From NCBI RefSeq assembly GCF_027579695.1, contig NC_083583.1:3620542-3684541 (forward strand): a DNA stretch of 64,000 nt. The letters run 5' to 3'. Numbering within the stretch: position 1 is the stretch's first letter; the number at the start of each line of letters is the position of its first letter. Positions 34,801 to 43,439 of the stretch are shown here, piece by piece. Under the pieces are notes generated by a model, which saw only the letters and a program-made list of their open reading frames with translations, did no database searches and was not told the DNA's origin. Both the position numbers and the translations under genes were made by a program. The DNA is from Neoarius graeffei. Lineage: Eukaryota > Chordata > Actinopteri > Siluriformes > Ariidae.

Positions 34801-37789
34801 TGCACAATATTTCTACAATGGCAATAAAATAACAATAACACTGACGTGACAGTAAGGTAAAACGAACCCTTCTGTCCCCTAAGGTACACCGTAGCCTTGC
34901 ATACGTCATCCATTCTACTCCCGCGATATCTCCGCAACAGTAAAAAATCAGTTCTTCTGTTTTCATACGTGTCGGGTGATTTGATATATTGATTTCTTAA
35001 TATGTTGTTTGATTTGCTTGCTAATAGTTATAATAATACAATTAACATATATTTACGTCATATTTTTGGATGTGGGACTGGGTAATGTAAAAATGGCATC
35101 TACGGAAGAAAACAAGCACAACAATATTAGCACATATCCAGCTTGCTAGCTGTGTTAGATGTGTTAAACCGTGTGGATTTAAGTGGAATAATTGCGAGTC
35201 GTCCTGTGGTCAAGGCAGCGTTTTAAGGTAAGGCAATTTGGTTATTAATGTTGCCCGCCGCGGCATGTTTACTTGGGTTCATTTGATTTTGACTTGTGCA
35301 TCTGCAGCTAGCATCATGCTTTGAAGTAGGTTCTGCTAAGGACGGGTTTATTGCGCGATGTAGACGGACTCAGATGTAATTACATTGTTTTTAAAATTCC
35401 GTGCGCTTAAAACGGTGTCCCCCTGCTAATCATGTAGCGCTAATCATGTGTTGCTTTTACTTTTCTTAATGGCGAGTGAAATATCTCTGCAAATGGTATT
35501 TCAATGCTGACATGCCAAAAAGATAGCGGAGTCCACATTTGGAAGATGAAGGAAGAGAAGCCTGATGCTTGAAAATAGATCGCTTAATCCACAACGCATA
35601 TCTGTATTTGAGACATAACCTGCAACTAGTGGGGATGTTTTGGAATGACTGTGCATAGGGTGTTTTTGGCCACAGAACACTAACCCACAGTAGTAGGAGG
35701 ACTACTGGGTTCGTGGATTTTGTCTGTTGACTGAGTGAAGCATGGTGTTTGCCTTGTGCCATTTCACGTAGCATCTAGCCGCAGTGCCACCTACACTTTC
35801 AGGGAATGTTTACATGCCGCTGAGCTATTTTCATGTATGTTAATTCTTAAGGACTTGTCTCTATATTGTGCGTGTTCACACACGGACTGGCCATCGGGAG
35901 TAGCGGGAGTTTTCCCGGTGGTTCAGTGTGGGCCGGCGGAGAAAAAAAAAAAAAAAACAGTTGCGCGCTGGCCTTTAATATGATAAGCAATGTTAACAGT
36001 TTCTTTAAGAAACTGTTAACATTGTTTATTACAGTTGCACGCTGGCCTTTAATATGATAAGCAATGTTAACAGTTTCTTAAAGAAACTGTTAACATTGCT
36101 TATCATATTAAAGGCCAGCGCGCAACTGTTTTTTTTTTTTTCTCCGCCGGCCCACAAACTCCCGCTACTCCCAATGGCCAGTCCGTGTGTGTGCGTGTTT
36201 AATGTTGGTGTCTTAACAACACACAAGCTTACGTTGTAGTGTGTGTGTGTGTGTGTGTGTGAGAGAGATTTTATCTTTGGCTGGCTACGAGCCAGTGTGG
36301 ACGTTACGCAGTAATCACTGGTAATACCAGCGCTGGCTCCATCCTCTGTGATCGGAAATGTTGAGTGAGGAGAACGTGAGCCTTGTGCAGGCTATAGGAC
36401 CTATGCAAAGTACGCGCTTGCACAGTAAATAGTTTAAGTAAAAGGCATTTCAGGGTACAACGGGAAGGGTTGACAGGTAGCCTATGAGGCCTGTACTATA
36501 AAAATGTGGCCCGGTGCCTCAGGTGTTGATGTTTAACTATTATTTCCTTCTTCGTTTGTCTAGGTAATCGTATGGGGCCGAGGATGATCAGGGCTTTAAA
36601 AAAAGGTGTATAAATATCGTTTTAAAAATCGCGATATCGATATTTACTGAAAAAATCGTGATATTGATTTTTTCCAATATCGAGCAGCCCTATTAGACCC
36701 CCACCTCTGTTCAGAGATGGCCGTTCCAGGTTGACAAAAATGAACGATCCTCTCTGGCTAAAATGTCTGCCAGTTTTCTGGAAGTCCTCTCATACTCCTG
36801 CACCAGTCGAAGGGATCTCATCCCAAAGTGCGTAGAAACCGATTCTGATTCTATGATGATCCATGAGAGGATAAATACCTGATACTCCCCATTAGTCAGA
36901 CAGAACTGAGGAAGCCTTTCGGATGAGAGCTGAAACGTTTTCAAGAATCTTCATGCAAGTCCAGTTGCTCTCTTCTACCAACCACAGATTACCTTCATAA
37001 AATTAACGAAACACGGTGTTGGGGGCATCGCGGAAGAAGTACAAGCTCAATCCTAAATGCTGTGTTACCTGGTTCTAGATGATTGACCATGGTGACAACG
37101 CGCAATAGTTGCGAGCGCCCGACTGTTGGTCCTAAGTGGATATCTGAGAGCAGCACCAGCTTGAGGCCGTTCATAGAAGCTGGAAGTTTCTCCACAGGCA
37201 CCTCCACCTCCACCACCTGCGGCGGCTGCGCTGCGTTTAACAGCCCGTACACAGCCAACAGCGCGGTCATCATTAAAGCAAGAAAGGTCTGCCTGGTCGA
37301 GTTGCTTACCGCCACCAACACAGAACCCTTGGAGAACATCTGGAGCACGCGGCTGACGCAGCCGAACATCATGAGGAGGAACAGCAGGATGACATAAACA
37401 CCCAGGCAGCTGAAGCTCAGCACGGACAGCCAGTGCGGTTCTGTGCCCACCAGGTAGAACATGCTCAGGTAGCTGCAGTGAGCGAGCGCGAGAAACAGCA
37501 GCACGGCCGCGCGCCAACATCTGGGCGCCCAGGCGCGCGCTGACGCGGCGGAAACAGCAGGGAGTCTCGCGCCGCACAGCCGCGTCACCACGCGCTTCCA
37601 GATGTAGAGCGAGCCGAGCAGCAGCAGCGAGTTAATCAACAGCAGGAACTGCGTCCGGAACAAGCGCGCGCGAGTGCCGATATCCACGCGCTCCGACAGC
37701 ACGGTGCGGGATATGAGCATGGAGAGGAACACCACCCCCGTAGCCACGCCCACTTTCCCTTCGGCTGAGAGCCGAGAGAAGCCGAGCAT
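20600..37789 (-). CDS. tmppe: TMPPE-like transmembrane protein with metallophosphoesterase domain, five exons
   Basis: Joined exons (minus): 37069-37789, 34197-34307, 33939-34104, 30472-30611, 20600-20790. All junctions are GT-AG and the phases match, giving 442 residues. The N-terminal 190 residues hold five hydrophobic helices (about 13-31, 47-63, 94-113, 122-144, 168-186). The C-terminal domain has the full calcineurin-like metal site: DIH at 216-218, GDLTD at 247-251, GNHE at 278-281, His359 in LLAHQPHA, and GHTH at 380-383. It would be a membrane-anchored phosphoesterase with two metal ions; the substrate is unknown. The mammalian protein is of similar length (about 453 residues), and I recall its coding region as one exon, so the exon structure here deserves a check. 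The introns are filled with transposons. Naming rests on domain order and length; a close paralogue is possible. Confidence 0.9.
21487..22834 (+). pseudogene. Penelope-like element ORF, N-terminus and reverse transcriptase fingers (broken)
   Basis: The basic N-terminal region ([19 protein letters not shown]) and the conserved block [18 protein letters not shown] are followed by [20 protein letters not shown] and [11 protein letters not shown], the motif A Asp of Penelope-type reverse transcriptase. A TAG at 22006-22008 lies in a short segment that reads better in another frame, so two compensating shifts around 21960 and 22045 are likely. The catalytic YxDD box is absent: the frame runs into the insert at 22835. 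Activity is therefore impossible. Confidence 0.85.
22835..25308. mobile_element. Insert in the Penelope-like ORF with 12-bp inverted ends, hAT-like
   Basis: CAGGGATCCCAG at 22835-22846 is the exact complement of CTGGGATCCCTG at 25297-25308. CAGGG ends are usual for hAT elements. No transposase is visible; GC-rich segments occur near 23205-23270 and 24180-24230. The flanking 8 bases do not match (ACAATATA against ATAGACAA), and part of the reverse transcriptase is missing, so a deletion must have accompanied or followed the insertion. It is also possible that the ends match by chance. Confidence 0.5.
25309..26260 (+). pseudogene. Penelope-like element ORF, thumb and GIY-YIG endonuclease (broken)
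   Basis: The frame from 25372 gives [16 protein letters not shown] and [18 protein letters not shown], the segment after the catalytic palm. The C-terminal GIY-YIG nuclease follows: [21 protein letters not shown] (Tyr and Gly residues of the motif). A (CA)19 run at 25779-25816 lies inside the frame. At about 25960 the frame shifts, and the end of the protein continues in another frame (26078-26260, [21 protein letters not shown]). The nuclease would nick target DNA for integration in an intact element. Confidence 0.85.
26932..27691 (+). mobile_element. Truncated LINE-type retroposon inside the Tc1-like repeat
   Basis: The flanks TAAACGAAGTT (26921-26931) and TAAACTTAGTT (27681-27691) are an imperfect duplication. 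The uninterrupted order can be read from the other arm at 28890-28915. The left part, 26932-27290, is non-coding with no recognised features. The right part codes for a LINE C-terminus (27294-27632). Confidence 0.7.
27294..27632 (+). pseudogene. LINE reverse transcriptase C-terminal fragment
   Basis: 113 codons open from 27294. [21 protein letters not shown] and [21 protein letters not shown] are the usual post-thumb segment of LINE proteins. The palm and catalytic box are absent, so this is a 5'-truncated piece. A different family from LINE A, because the flanking residues differ. Confidence 0.75.
27822..28823 (+). pseudogene. Broken Tc1-like transposase of the 26764-29055 element
   Basis: Segments: [20 protein letters not shown] (DNA-binding helices, about 27890-27960), then [12 protein letters not shown] (first catalytic Asp, about 28300-28335), [10 protein letters not shown] (second Asp, about 28548-28580) and [19 protein letters not shown] (Glu, about 28640-28690). 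A TGA at 28254-28256 and at least two frame changes break it. All three catalytic residues are retained in the pieces. Confidence 0.8.
29083..30219. mobile_element. 1.1-kb foldback element in tmppe intron 4
   Basis: The left arm (29083 to about 29620) is repeated in inverted form at about 29697-30219. The ends read TATGGAATCAATTTTG and its complement. GAAATG flanks both sides (29077-29082 and 30220-30225). The right arm lacks about 30 bp found in the left arm near 29440. No transposase is encoded; open frames on the two arms mirror each other and are not genes. Confidence 0.8.
30472..30611 (-). CDS. tmppe: tmppe exon 4
   Basis: 140 bases; acceptor TTCCAG|GTATCC, donor TCAG|GTACAC. Encodes [12 protein letters not shown] and [11 protein letters not shown], which holds the metal-ligand His, ending in DINLVLSG. 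Confidence 0.92.
31120..31960. other. Unclassified repeat-like stretch in tmppe intron 3
   Basis: The sequence between TTAAAGCTGTACTGCC (31126) and AAGGGTCTGTAACACC (31932) has the look of a dispersed element, with CGCGAGTG and purine-rich parts, but no clear inverted ends or duplication could be read. No gene is supported. Confidence 0.35.
31961..33364. other. Intron 3 of tmppe, remaining part
   Basis: AT-rich with a (TCTA)n stretch at about 32238-32252 and a (TC)n stretch at about 33288-33302. No gene seen. Confidence 0.5.
33375..33752 (-). repeat. Family A SINE in tmppe intron 3, with 10-bp target duplication
   Basis: TTATAAGTAA at 33365-33374 and 33753-33762. Near-identical to the other full-length copies. 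It lies about 190 bp from exon 3. Confidence 0.9.
33939..34104 (-). CDS. tmppe: tmppe exon 3
   Basis: 166 bases; acceptor GTTAG|GGAACC, donor CTGCG|GTGAGG. Begins with [13 protein letters not shown] (third metal motif) and ends at SMLR. Intron 2, between this exon and exon 2, is only 92 bp. Confidence 0.93.
34197..34307 (-). CDS. tmppe: tmppe exon 2
   Basis: 111 bases; acceptor TTTCAG|ATGTGG, donor GACAG|GTCAGA on the minus strand. Encodes [13 protein letters not shown], the second metal motif (GDxxD), and ends inside the Gly codon of GNHE. Confidence 0.93.
35880..36190. repeat. Palindrome with an internal triplicated unit
   Basis: CACGGACTGGCCATCGGGAG at 35880-35899 returns inverted near 36170-36190. 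Inside, the unit CTGGCCTTTAATATGATAAG occurs at 35968 and 36043 and inverted at about 36098-36117, with hairpins formed by GTTAACAGTTTCTT and its complement at about 35992-36025 and 36067-36094. It is a short foldback element that expanded internally. Poly-A and poly-T runs lie near each arm. Confidence 0.7.
36239..36268 (+). repeat. (GT)n microsatellite
   Basis: Alternating GT from about 36239 to 36262, followed by a short GA run. Confidence 0.8.
37069..37789 (-). CDS. tmppe: tmppe exon 1 (residues 1-240, plus one base)
   Basis: Starts at ATG (37787-37789), [10 protein letters not shown]. It carries the five membrane segments and the first metal motif DIH. The donor reads CCAG|GTAACA on the minus strand and the exon ends in phase 1. 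GC-rich, consistent with a promoter-proximal exon. Confidence 0.92.
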
Positions 37790-38352
37790 GTTCGGAGGGA
37801 CGACAGACAGGTCAGCGAGCCCGGGCAGGGTTCAAACTGCGGGAAAGGCTTCATCAAACCAACCAACCACTCACAGACATGAACAACCACACACCCGTTC
37901 GCCGGAACAATTCAATACCTTCATAATATCCAATCAAGATTAACTTTAGATGTTGGCCACTTCCGGAAACAACCATACAGGCTCTTTAAACTCCACCGCT
38001 TTCACTGAGCCTCCTCTCTCAAAAGTTATAAAAATATTCAATAATTTATCGCTTAGTAAAATAATCACAGAATATAAATCATGCGTCCAATGCTATTCTT
38101 CTGCTTCTTTTTCTTCTTTGGTTTGGTGTCTACTGCTTTTTCCTCTTCTTCGGCTGAACTGCGGTTGTTAAAAACGCGCTCTGCAGCAATACCGCCACCT
38201 ACCGGCCTGGAGTGCGGAAGCGCCTGACACTCGGGTAAATAAATACACACGTGGTGCCTCGGGTTACGAACTTCATTCGTTCTTTGACTCCGTTCGCGAA
38301 CAGAATTGATTTTTTCCATTGAAATTAATGTAAATCCAGCTAATCCGTTCAC
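37790..38352. other. Upstream of tmppe
   Basis: The 5' flank of tmppe. No TATA box stands out. A polypyrimidine-rich CTTCTGCTTCTTTTTCTTC stretch lies at about 38098-38116. No gene is seen. Confidence 0.45.
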
Positions 38353-38737
38353 CTACGGAAGCCGCGAGAGGCCCTTCATATAATCTTTTTTTATTCACCT
38401 TGTTATCCCGAGATGACGTAATTAATTCAGGATCTCGAGAAAACAAAACAATTATTCCGTGATCTCGAGAAAACAAGACAATTATTTCATGATCTCGAGA
38501 AAACAGCTGAGATTTCTAGCAGAGCTGCGCCCCCCTGTGGGTCAGACAACGAAGACTTAGAAATTGGCGAACATGTATCTTGGCGCACCTGAATGAACCA
38601 TTTCTCAGCTGTTTACTCGAGATCACGGAATAATTGTTTTGTTTTCTCGAGATCCTGAATTAATTATGTCGTTATCTCGGGATAACAAGGTGAATAAAAA
38701 AAAGGATTATATGAAGGGCCTCTCTCGGCTTCCATAG
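38353..38737. mobile_element. MITE, 385 bp, with long inverted repeats and 5-bp duplication
   Basis: The ends CTACGGAAGCCGCGAGAGGC and the complement CTATGGAAGCCGAGAGAGGC open arms of about 150 bp, with GATCTCGAGAAAAC repeated several times. TTCAC flanks both sides (38348-38352, 38738-38742). No coding capacity. Confidence 0.8.
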
Positions 38738-38761
38738 TTCACCAGCCCCAGAAACATAGTT

Positions 38762-40080
38762 AGGGGCCAAGCGCGGAGCTGCAGGCACCTCTAGTGTTTC
38801 TATGGTTCTTCTCCTTCTTCTTCTCTTATGGCCCTTTTCCACTACCCTTTTTCAGCTCACTTCAGCCCGACACGGCTCGCGTTTCGACTACCTCAGAACA
38901 GCACAACTCAGCTCGCTTCAGCCCCGCTCAGCACCCAAAACTCGCACGGTTTTGGAGTGGGGCTGAAGCGAGCCAAACCGAGCCAAGCGGGGCTAGGGGC
39001 GTGAGGAGACACTCCCCTGTGCACTGATTGGTGAGGAGGAGTGTCCTCACACGCCCCGCGAGCACGCTGGGATCTGTAAACACTGTAAACCCGGAAGAAG
39101 AAGAATTACGAGAATTTCTGAAGCCTTATGCGCCTCGCCTCATCTATACGCTCTTGCCAGTATCTGTTGGCGTTGTCGGTGACAACAAGCCACAGCACCA
39201 AGACCAGCAACACTAACGACTCCATGTCCTCCATGTTTATTGTTTACTATCCGGGTCGTGAGACTACCGCTTAAAAGATCACTGATGTCACTGTTTGCGC
39301 CGCCTAACGACATCACGTGACGTCCACCCACTTTCGCTAACTCCACCCAATGTGTCCACCCACTTCCAGCCAGCACGGTTCAGCGCGGTTGTAGTCGAAA
39401 TGCAACTCCAACGTTGGTAGTGGAAAAGCGGCATTCCACTAGCGTTGGCAGTGGAAAAGCGGCATTCTTCTTCTTATTATTTCAAGCATCTTTCTTCCGT
39501 ATAGGATGCCTATGGCAGCCTATAGAACCGTATGGTAAAAAGTTATGAAATTTAGCACAATGATTCTGGACAGTTTCATGATTCTTCTCAGTGAATTTCA
39601 TGTTGCCACCTCAAACTCGCTAGCGCCACCAACTGGTCAAAGTTTGACATACATATTTGCTCATAACTTTTGAACCGTACATCCGATTCTCAAAAACTTG
39701 GTATCCCTGGAATCCTTGGGCCAAGCCGATTCCAATGCACCCTATGACGTCATTTTCCGCCTGGGTAGATTTTCCGCCATTTTGGATTTTGTTAAAATTG
39801 AATAAAATGCTACTTCTCCTACATTTTTTGACCGTTTTTCATGAAAATTGACATGGACCATCTTCAGACTATGGTTCCTATAGGGACTATTTTTTGGAGC
39901 AATTGATAAAACTGTCACTGCACAGCAGCCAATCAAATTTAGTGGCGAAGACGCCAAACAGGAAGTGAGCTCATACAGTATCTCGGCAGCCCTTTTACAT
40001 ATCTCAACCAAACCTTCGGTCAAAACGAATCCAACGCGCCCTATGGCGTCATATTCTGCTTGGCCCCCACATTGCTGCTT
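38762..40080. mobile_element. Two nested non-autonomous elements
   Basis: The outer element begins TTAGGGGCCAAGCGCGGAGC (38761) and ends GGCCCCCACATTGCTGCTTG (about 40063-40082), each with a GCTGCAGG/GCTTGCAGC-type segment in inverted arrangement. An inner GC-rich MITE lies at about 38830-39434, starting GGCCCTTTTCCACTACC and ending GGTAGTGGAAAAGCGGC. An extra TTGGCAGTGGAAAAGCGGC copy follows. No gene is supported. Flanking TTCTTCTTC runs hide the duplication. Confidence 0.6.
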
Positions 40081-40294
40081 GCAGCTATATATATTTTTTT
40101 AACTTTTTATGGGTTTGTGTGGCAAAAATACAGAAAGGAATTAAAGATAACCTTAATTATAGAAAAATACAGTAATACTAAAATAAAACATAATTGTACA
40201 GTACACTTTACCTTTGTGGTTGATAGTTGCTTGGCGAGATCAGAAACACAAACGCCACGTTCATGTTTAACTATTATTTCCTTCTTCGTTTGTC

Positions 40295-40425
40295 TAGGTA
40301 ATTGTATGGGGCCGAGTAAAATTAAGGATTAATTTCACAAGTGATTTCGAAGTTTTGAAAATTTCAAAACTTCGAAATCACGAGTGGAATTGATCCTTAA
40401 TTTTACAAAGAACCATACGATTACT
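40295..40425. repeat. Near-perfect hairpin, stems of about 60 bp
   Basis: AAAATTAAGGATTAATTTCA at 40318-40337 pairs with the segment ending near 40405, through GATTTCGAAGTTTTGAAA and its complement meeting at about 40360. The outer arms include GTAATTGTATGG at 40298 and CCATACGATTAC at about 40413-40424. Confidence 0.8.
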
Positions 40426-40507
40426 TGTTTATAATATACAGGGCCAAATTCATACTTGGGAAGCCATTCAAGTTCATAACATTTGTCATTCACGTTTTCT
40501 GAACCAA

Positions 40508-40790
40508 TCAGGGCGCGAGACTATCTTGCACGTTTGAATCAGTTTCTAAAGCGTCTTTCATCATGACACAAAAAAACTGCGATAGCGCCTTGTCTAACTC
40601 ACAGTATTCATATGCCACTAGAGAGTCGTTTATTTGTCTTTCTGCGGCCCATTTCTTAAACATGGAAAGCCAAAAATTCATACTTTTTTTTGGCATTTTC
40701 ATTTTCGCTTGCAGCTTTCAATTGGTTTATCATTTCTTCATCAAATATAGCGAAACGCGGCATTGCTGAGTCAGTAGAGTCAGCCATTTT
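40508..40790 (-). pseudogene. Fragment resembling the N-terminus of a Crypton/tyrosine-recombinase-type protein
   Basis: The minus strand from 40787 opens with MADSTDSAMPRFAIFDEEMI. After a one-base frame change near 40690 it continues in the 40508-40702 frame as NFWLSMFKKWAAERQINDSL...ELDKALSQFFCVMMK. The pattern of a W in a basic helix followed by L..L..F recalls the N-terminal domain of Crypton-derived proteins. The recombinase catalytic domain is absent. This is a family guess from memory of similar fish repeats, not a firm call. Confidence 0.4.
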
Positions 40791-40930
40791 GTTGACAAAA
40801 TTTGCTAATTTTTGTAACCGTAACCAAGCAACAAACTAGCCAATAGCATTTCAGAAATACGGCCTCGTGTTAAGGAAAAAAGCCCTCCTTGATTGACCAA
40901 TCAGAATTGAGTAATTTGGCACTATGTATT

Positions 40931-41330
40931 ATAACAACAGTAATACGTTTAAGCTTCTTAACCGCACTATCACTAACACTTTTCACTTTCTTGGGAGCTA
41001 TAATGAGGGTTAATTTAATGTAAAAAGCAAAAAAGAAGTCGTATCAACACAACGCAATGACGAACAATGTTCACAGCGCGCCACCTTGAGTACAACTGAT
41101 GCTGCCGCACACCTCACATGGTGTGGAAGCCCGCCAGTTTGTGCGTTCATGCATCGAAGCATCATTCACGAATCAAAGCAAAATTTGTTCGGAAATCATG
41201 TTCGTAGCCCGATTTGTTAATGAATAGGGATGTCCGTGACCCGAGGTTTGACTGTAGATGACTTACAACCATGTGATCAAAACTCATTACTCAGGGGGGT
41301 AACCACGTCGGCCCGTGCCACTTGCTGACC
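40931..41330. other. Intergenic stretch, nothing recognised
   Basis: No gene or repeat family identified. Confidence 0.45.
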
Positions 41331-41371
41331 CTGGGATGAGTACACTCCCTTGTCATTGTAGATTACTCGCT

Positions 41372-41645
41372 TGCATGTCTATGTTTCCGGCTGGATCATA
41401 TTAAATCTTCAGGCGTGGAGCAACGCTCTCGCGGGGGCTTCATTCGCGAATCCTGGGCCGAGGTGCGGTCCTACCAACCCGAGACCGTGCTCTTTTGAAG
41501 GGGGAGGCTTAAACGGAGGTGCCAGTAAGAGTTGGCTTCGCTGTAAGCTCCCCTGGCCGAGTTATTAATTCTTAAAGCCGACTGGATCATGTTAACTCTT
41601 TAGGTGCCAAGCAGTGCTCTTGCGGGGCTTTTGTTCATGAACACC
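41372..41645 (+). repeat. Diverged tandem duplicate of about 190 bp, unknown origin
   Basis: CGGCTGGATCATATTAAATC with ...GGAGCAACGCTCTCGCGGGGG (41388-41440) recurs as CGACTGGATCATGTTAACTC with ...AAGCAGTGCTCTTGCGGGGC (41579-41625). The GC-rich spacer is not a rRNA or snRNA that I recognise. The repeats may come from the 5' end of a transposon. Confidence 0.55.
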
Positions 41646-41724
41646 AGAATACCTGAAGTATAAAATAATTGATAGTGCAAATAAAAAAGGCTTTGGACGA
41701 AATGTCTTAACTATTGGACGAAAT

Positions 41725-41895
41725 GGTCATTGGACGAAGTGACCTGATCCCCTCGTCTCCTCTCCATACTAAGCCTCAGAGTTTCCCCGCCCTCTTTCCG
41801 AATCACGGATGGAATGCTAAAAAATTGGAACGTGCCATGGTCACGAGTAGTGTTGCGGCCACAACCACGTACAGCACAAAGATATGGCAGAGCTA
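41725..41895 (-). pseudogene. THAP zinc-finger fragment
   Basis: The minus-strand frame reads PYLCAVRGCGRNTTRDHGTF then FFSIPSVIRKEGGETLRLSM. The C-x4-C start and the later F-x-x-IP are the first half of a THAP DNA-binding domain. The second half, with its C-x2-H pair, is missing. Such domains occur in host THAP genes and in P-type transposases; the setting among transposon scraps favours the latter. Confidence 0.55.
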
Positions 41896-42068
41896 AAAGA
41901 ACGCTTAAAGCAGTGGAAAAACAAAAAAAGTTGTGCATGCGTGACTATGTTTTGTATGGAATGTCACTTGACCCCGCATTTGTATATCTACCAACATGGC
42001 CGACATCTGAGTTTCTATTTTACTTTGACGTTACTTGCAAGTCAAGGATATGTGGTTGCTGGTTTAAA

Positions 42069-42137
42069 CCAGTGTTTCTCAAACTTTTTCAGACCAAGGA
42101 CCACTTTATCCATAAAAAAAGAACTTCACAGACCACC
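42069..42137 (+). mobile_element. hAT terminus remnant
   Basis: CAGTGTTTCTCAAACTTTTT followed by CAGACCAAGGACCACTTTAT is the form of a common hAT terminal repeat. It is interrupted at 42138 by the Tc1-like copy. The opposite end was not located. Confidence 0.5.
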
Positions 42138-42139
42138 TA

Positions 42140-42683
42140 CAGTGCCTTGCAAAAATATTCATCCCCCTTGGTGTTTTTCCTGTTTTGTCGCATTACAAGC
42201 TGGAATTAAAATGGATTTTTGGGAGGGTTAGCACCATTTGATTTACATAACATGCCTACCACTTTAAAGGTGCACATTGGTTTTTTTATTGTGACACAAA
42301 CAATAATTAAGATGAAAAAACAGAAATCTGGAGTGTGCATAATATTCAACTCCCCAAAGTCAATACTTTATAGAGCCACCTTTTGCTACATTTACAGCTG
42401 TAAGTCTCTTGGGGTATGTCTCTATTAGCTTAGCACATCTAGCCACTGGGATTTTTGCCCATTCCTCAAGGCAAAACTGCTCCAACTCCTTCAAGTTAGA
42501 TGGGTTGCGTTGGTGTACAGCAATCTTCAAGTTATGCCACAGATTCTCAATTGGATTGAGGTCTGGGCTTTGATTAGGCCATTCCAAGACATTTAAATGT
42601 TTCCCTTTAAACCACTCTAGTGTAGCTTTAGCAGTATGTTTCGGGTCATTGTCCTGCTGGAACGTAACCCTTAATCCCAGTCT
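42140..42683 (-). mobile_element. Truncated Tc1-like copy, same family as 603-1841
   Basis: Begins CAGTGCCTTGCAAAAATATT right after TA at 42138-42139. The transposase C-terminus lies in the minus-strand frame 42360-42587 ([20 protein letters not shown], with the catalytic Glu). The copy stops at about 42683, where the other family member continues. Together the two copies show both ends of the family. Confidence 0.85.
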
Positions 42684-42689
42684 GAAAAA

Positions 42690-43300
42690 TCAGTCCAGAA
42701 GCAATCTCACCGATGCCGATAAACCCAGGTCCGGGCTATAGATATCGTTATCAGTCTGGTGTGACCACCAACCACATAAACTGCAGGGGACCCATTTATT
42801 TATAGTCATCGTTATAGTTGTAGTTATAGTTATTGGTATTGTGGGACTGGGCCTTTACAGTTTTTCTCAGTTGCTTTGGTACATTTCTCAGATCAGAATT
42901 GAAATTCTCAAAACTGTTTGTTCAAACTCCACATCATTGAGTCAATGGTGCACATCATAAAAGCAATTTCCCATGATCCTGAACAAACAGCAAATGCTTT
43001 GGTACATCCATGCAGCTGATTGTACACAATTGTCTCCTGTTTTTTACATTATCAGTTGCTCATGTCATGTCGATCAAAATGCATTGTGTTGCTTCTCTGT
43101 TGAATCGTCCCACCACCAAAACATCTCAGCATTATTTCATTGCTTGTGTCATGACATGCAAAAGTGTTGAACTAGTTGTCATAATCTGTCAGTTTTATTT
43201 AATACATTTCTATTACATTTTTTTTGGTAAATGTGTCCTAAATTAATGAATTGGTCTCAGGTGAATCTCAACTTTCACTTTTGAGAGGGAATGGGTGAAG
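42690..43300. other. Intergenic stretch, nothing recognised
   Basis: A block GTTATAGTTGTAGTTATAGT at 42812-42831 is a short local repeat. No gene is seen. Confidence 0.5.
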
Positions 43301-43439
43301 CATCGGATCAATCAATGATCAACCAGTTCTCTACAACAGCTCAGAGGTGAATCCCATGAACCTTCAATTGGCAAAAATATACACCAATCAGCTGTAACAT
43401 TAAACCCACTCACAGGTGAAGTGAATATCATTGATTATC

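Larger units (their letters stand above)
34688..36692. mobile_element. Non-autonomous hAT-like element, 2005 bp, with 8-bp duplication
   Basis: Ends: TAGAGCTGTGCAATATATCG at the left, and the complement of TAGGGCTGCTCGATATTGG at the right, both running into ATATCG-rich sequence. Flanks TTAGACAC (34680-34687) and TTAGACCC (36693-36700) differ at one base. No transposase frame. It holds a palindrome at about 35880-36190 (separate entry). Confidence 0.75.
34437..36990. mobile_element. Inverted Penelope-type terminal repeat pair in tmppe intron 1, split by a hAT-like element
   Basis: The segment CCTCTCATGGATCATCATAG at 34612-34631 and the surrounding 34480-34650 reappear inverted at about 36840-36990. 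Both contain the block CTGAGGAAGCCTTTCGGATG followed by AAACG, which resembles the terminal segment (CTGAGGAAGACGACAG...CGAAACA) of the Penelope-like element at 20856-26493. Coding parts are absent. The hAT-like element at 34688-36692 sits between the arms. Confidence 0.6.
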
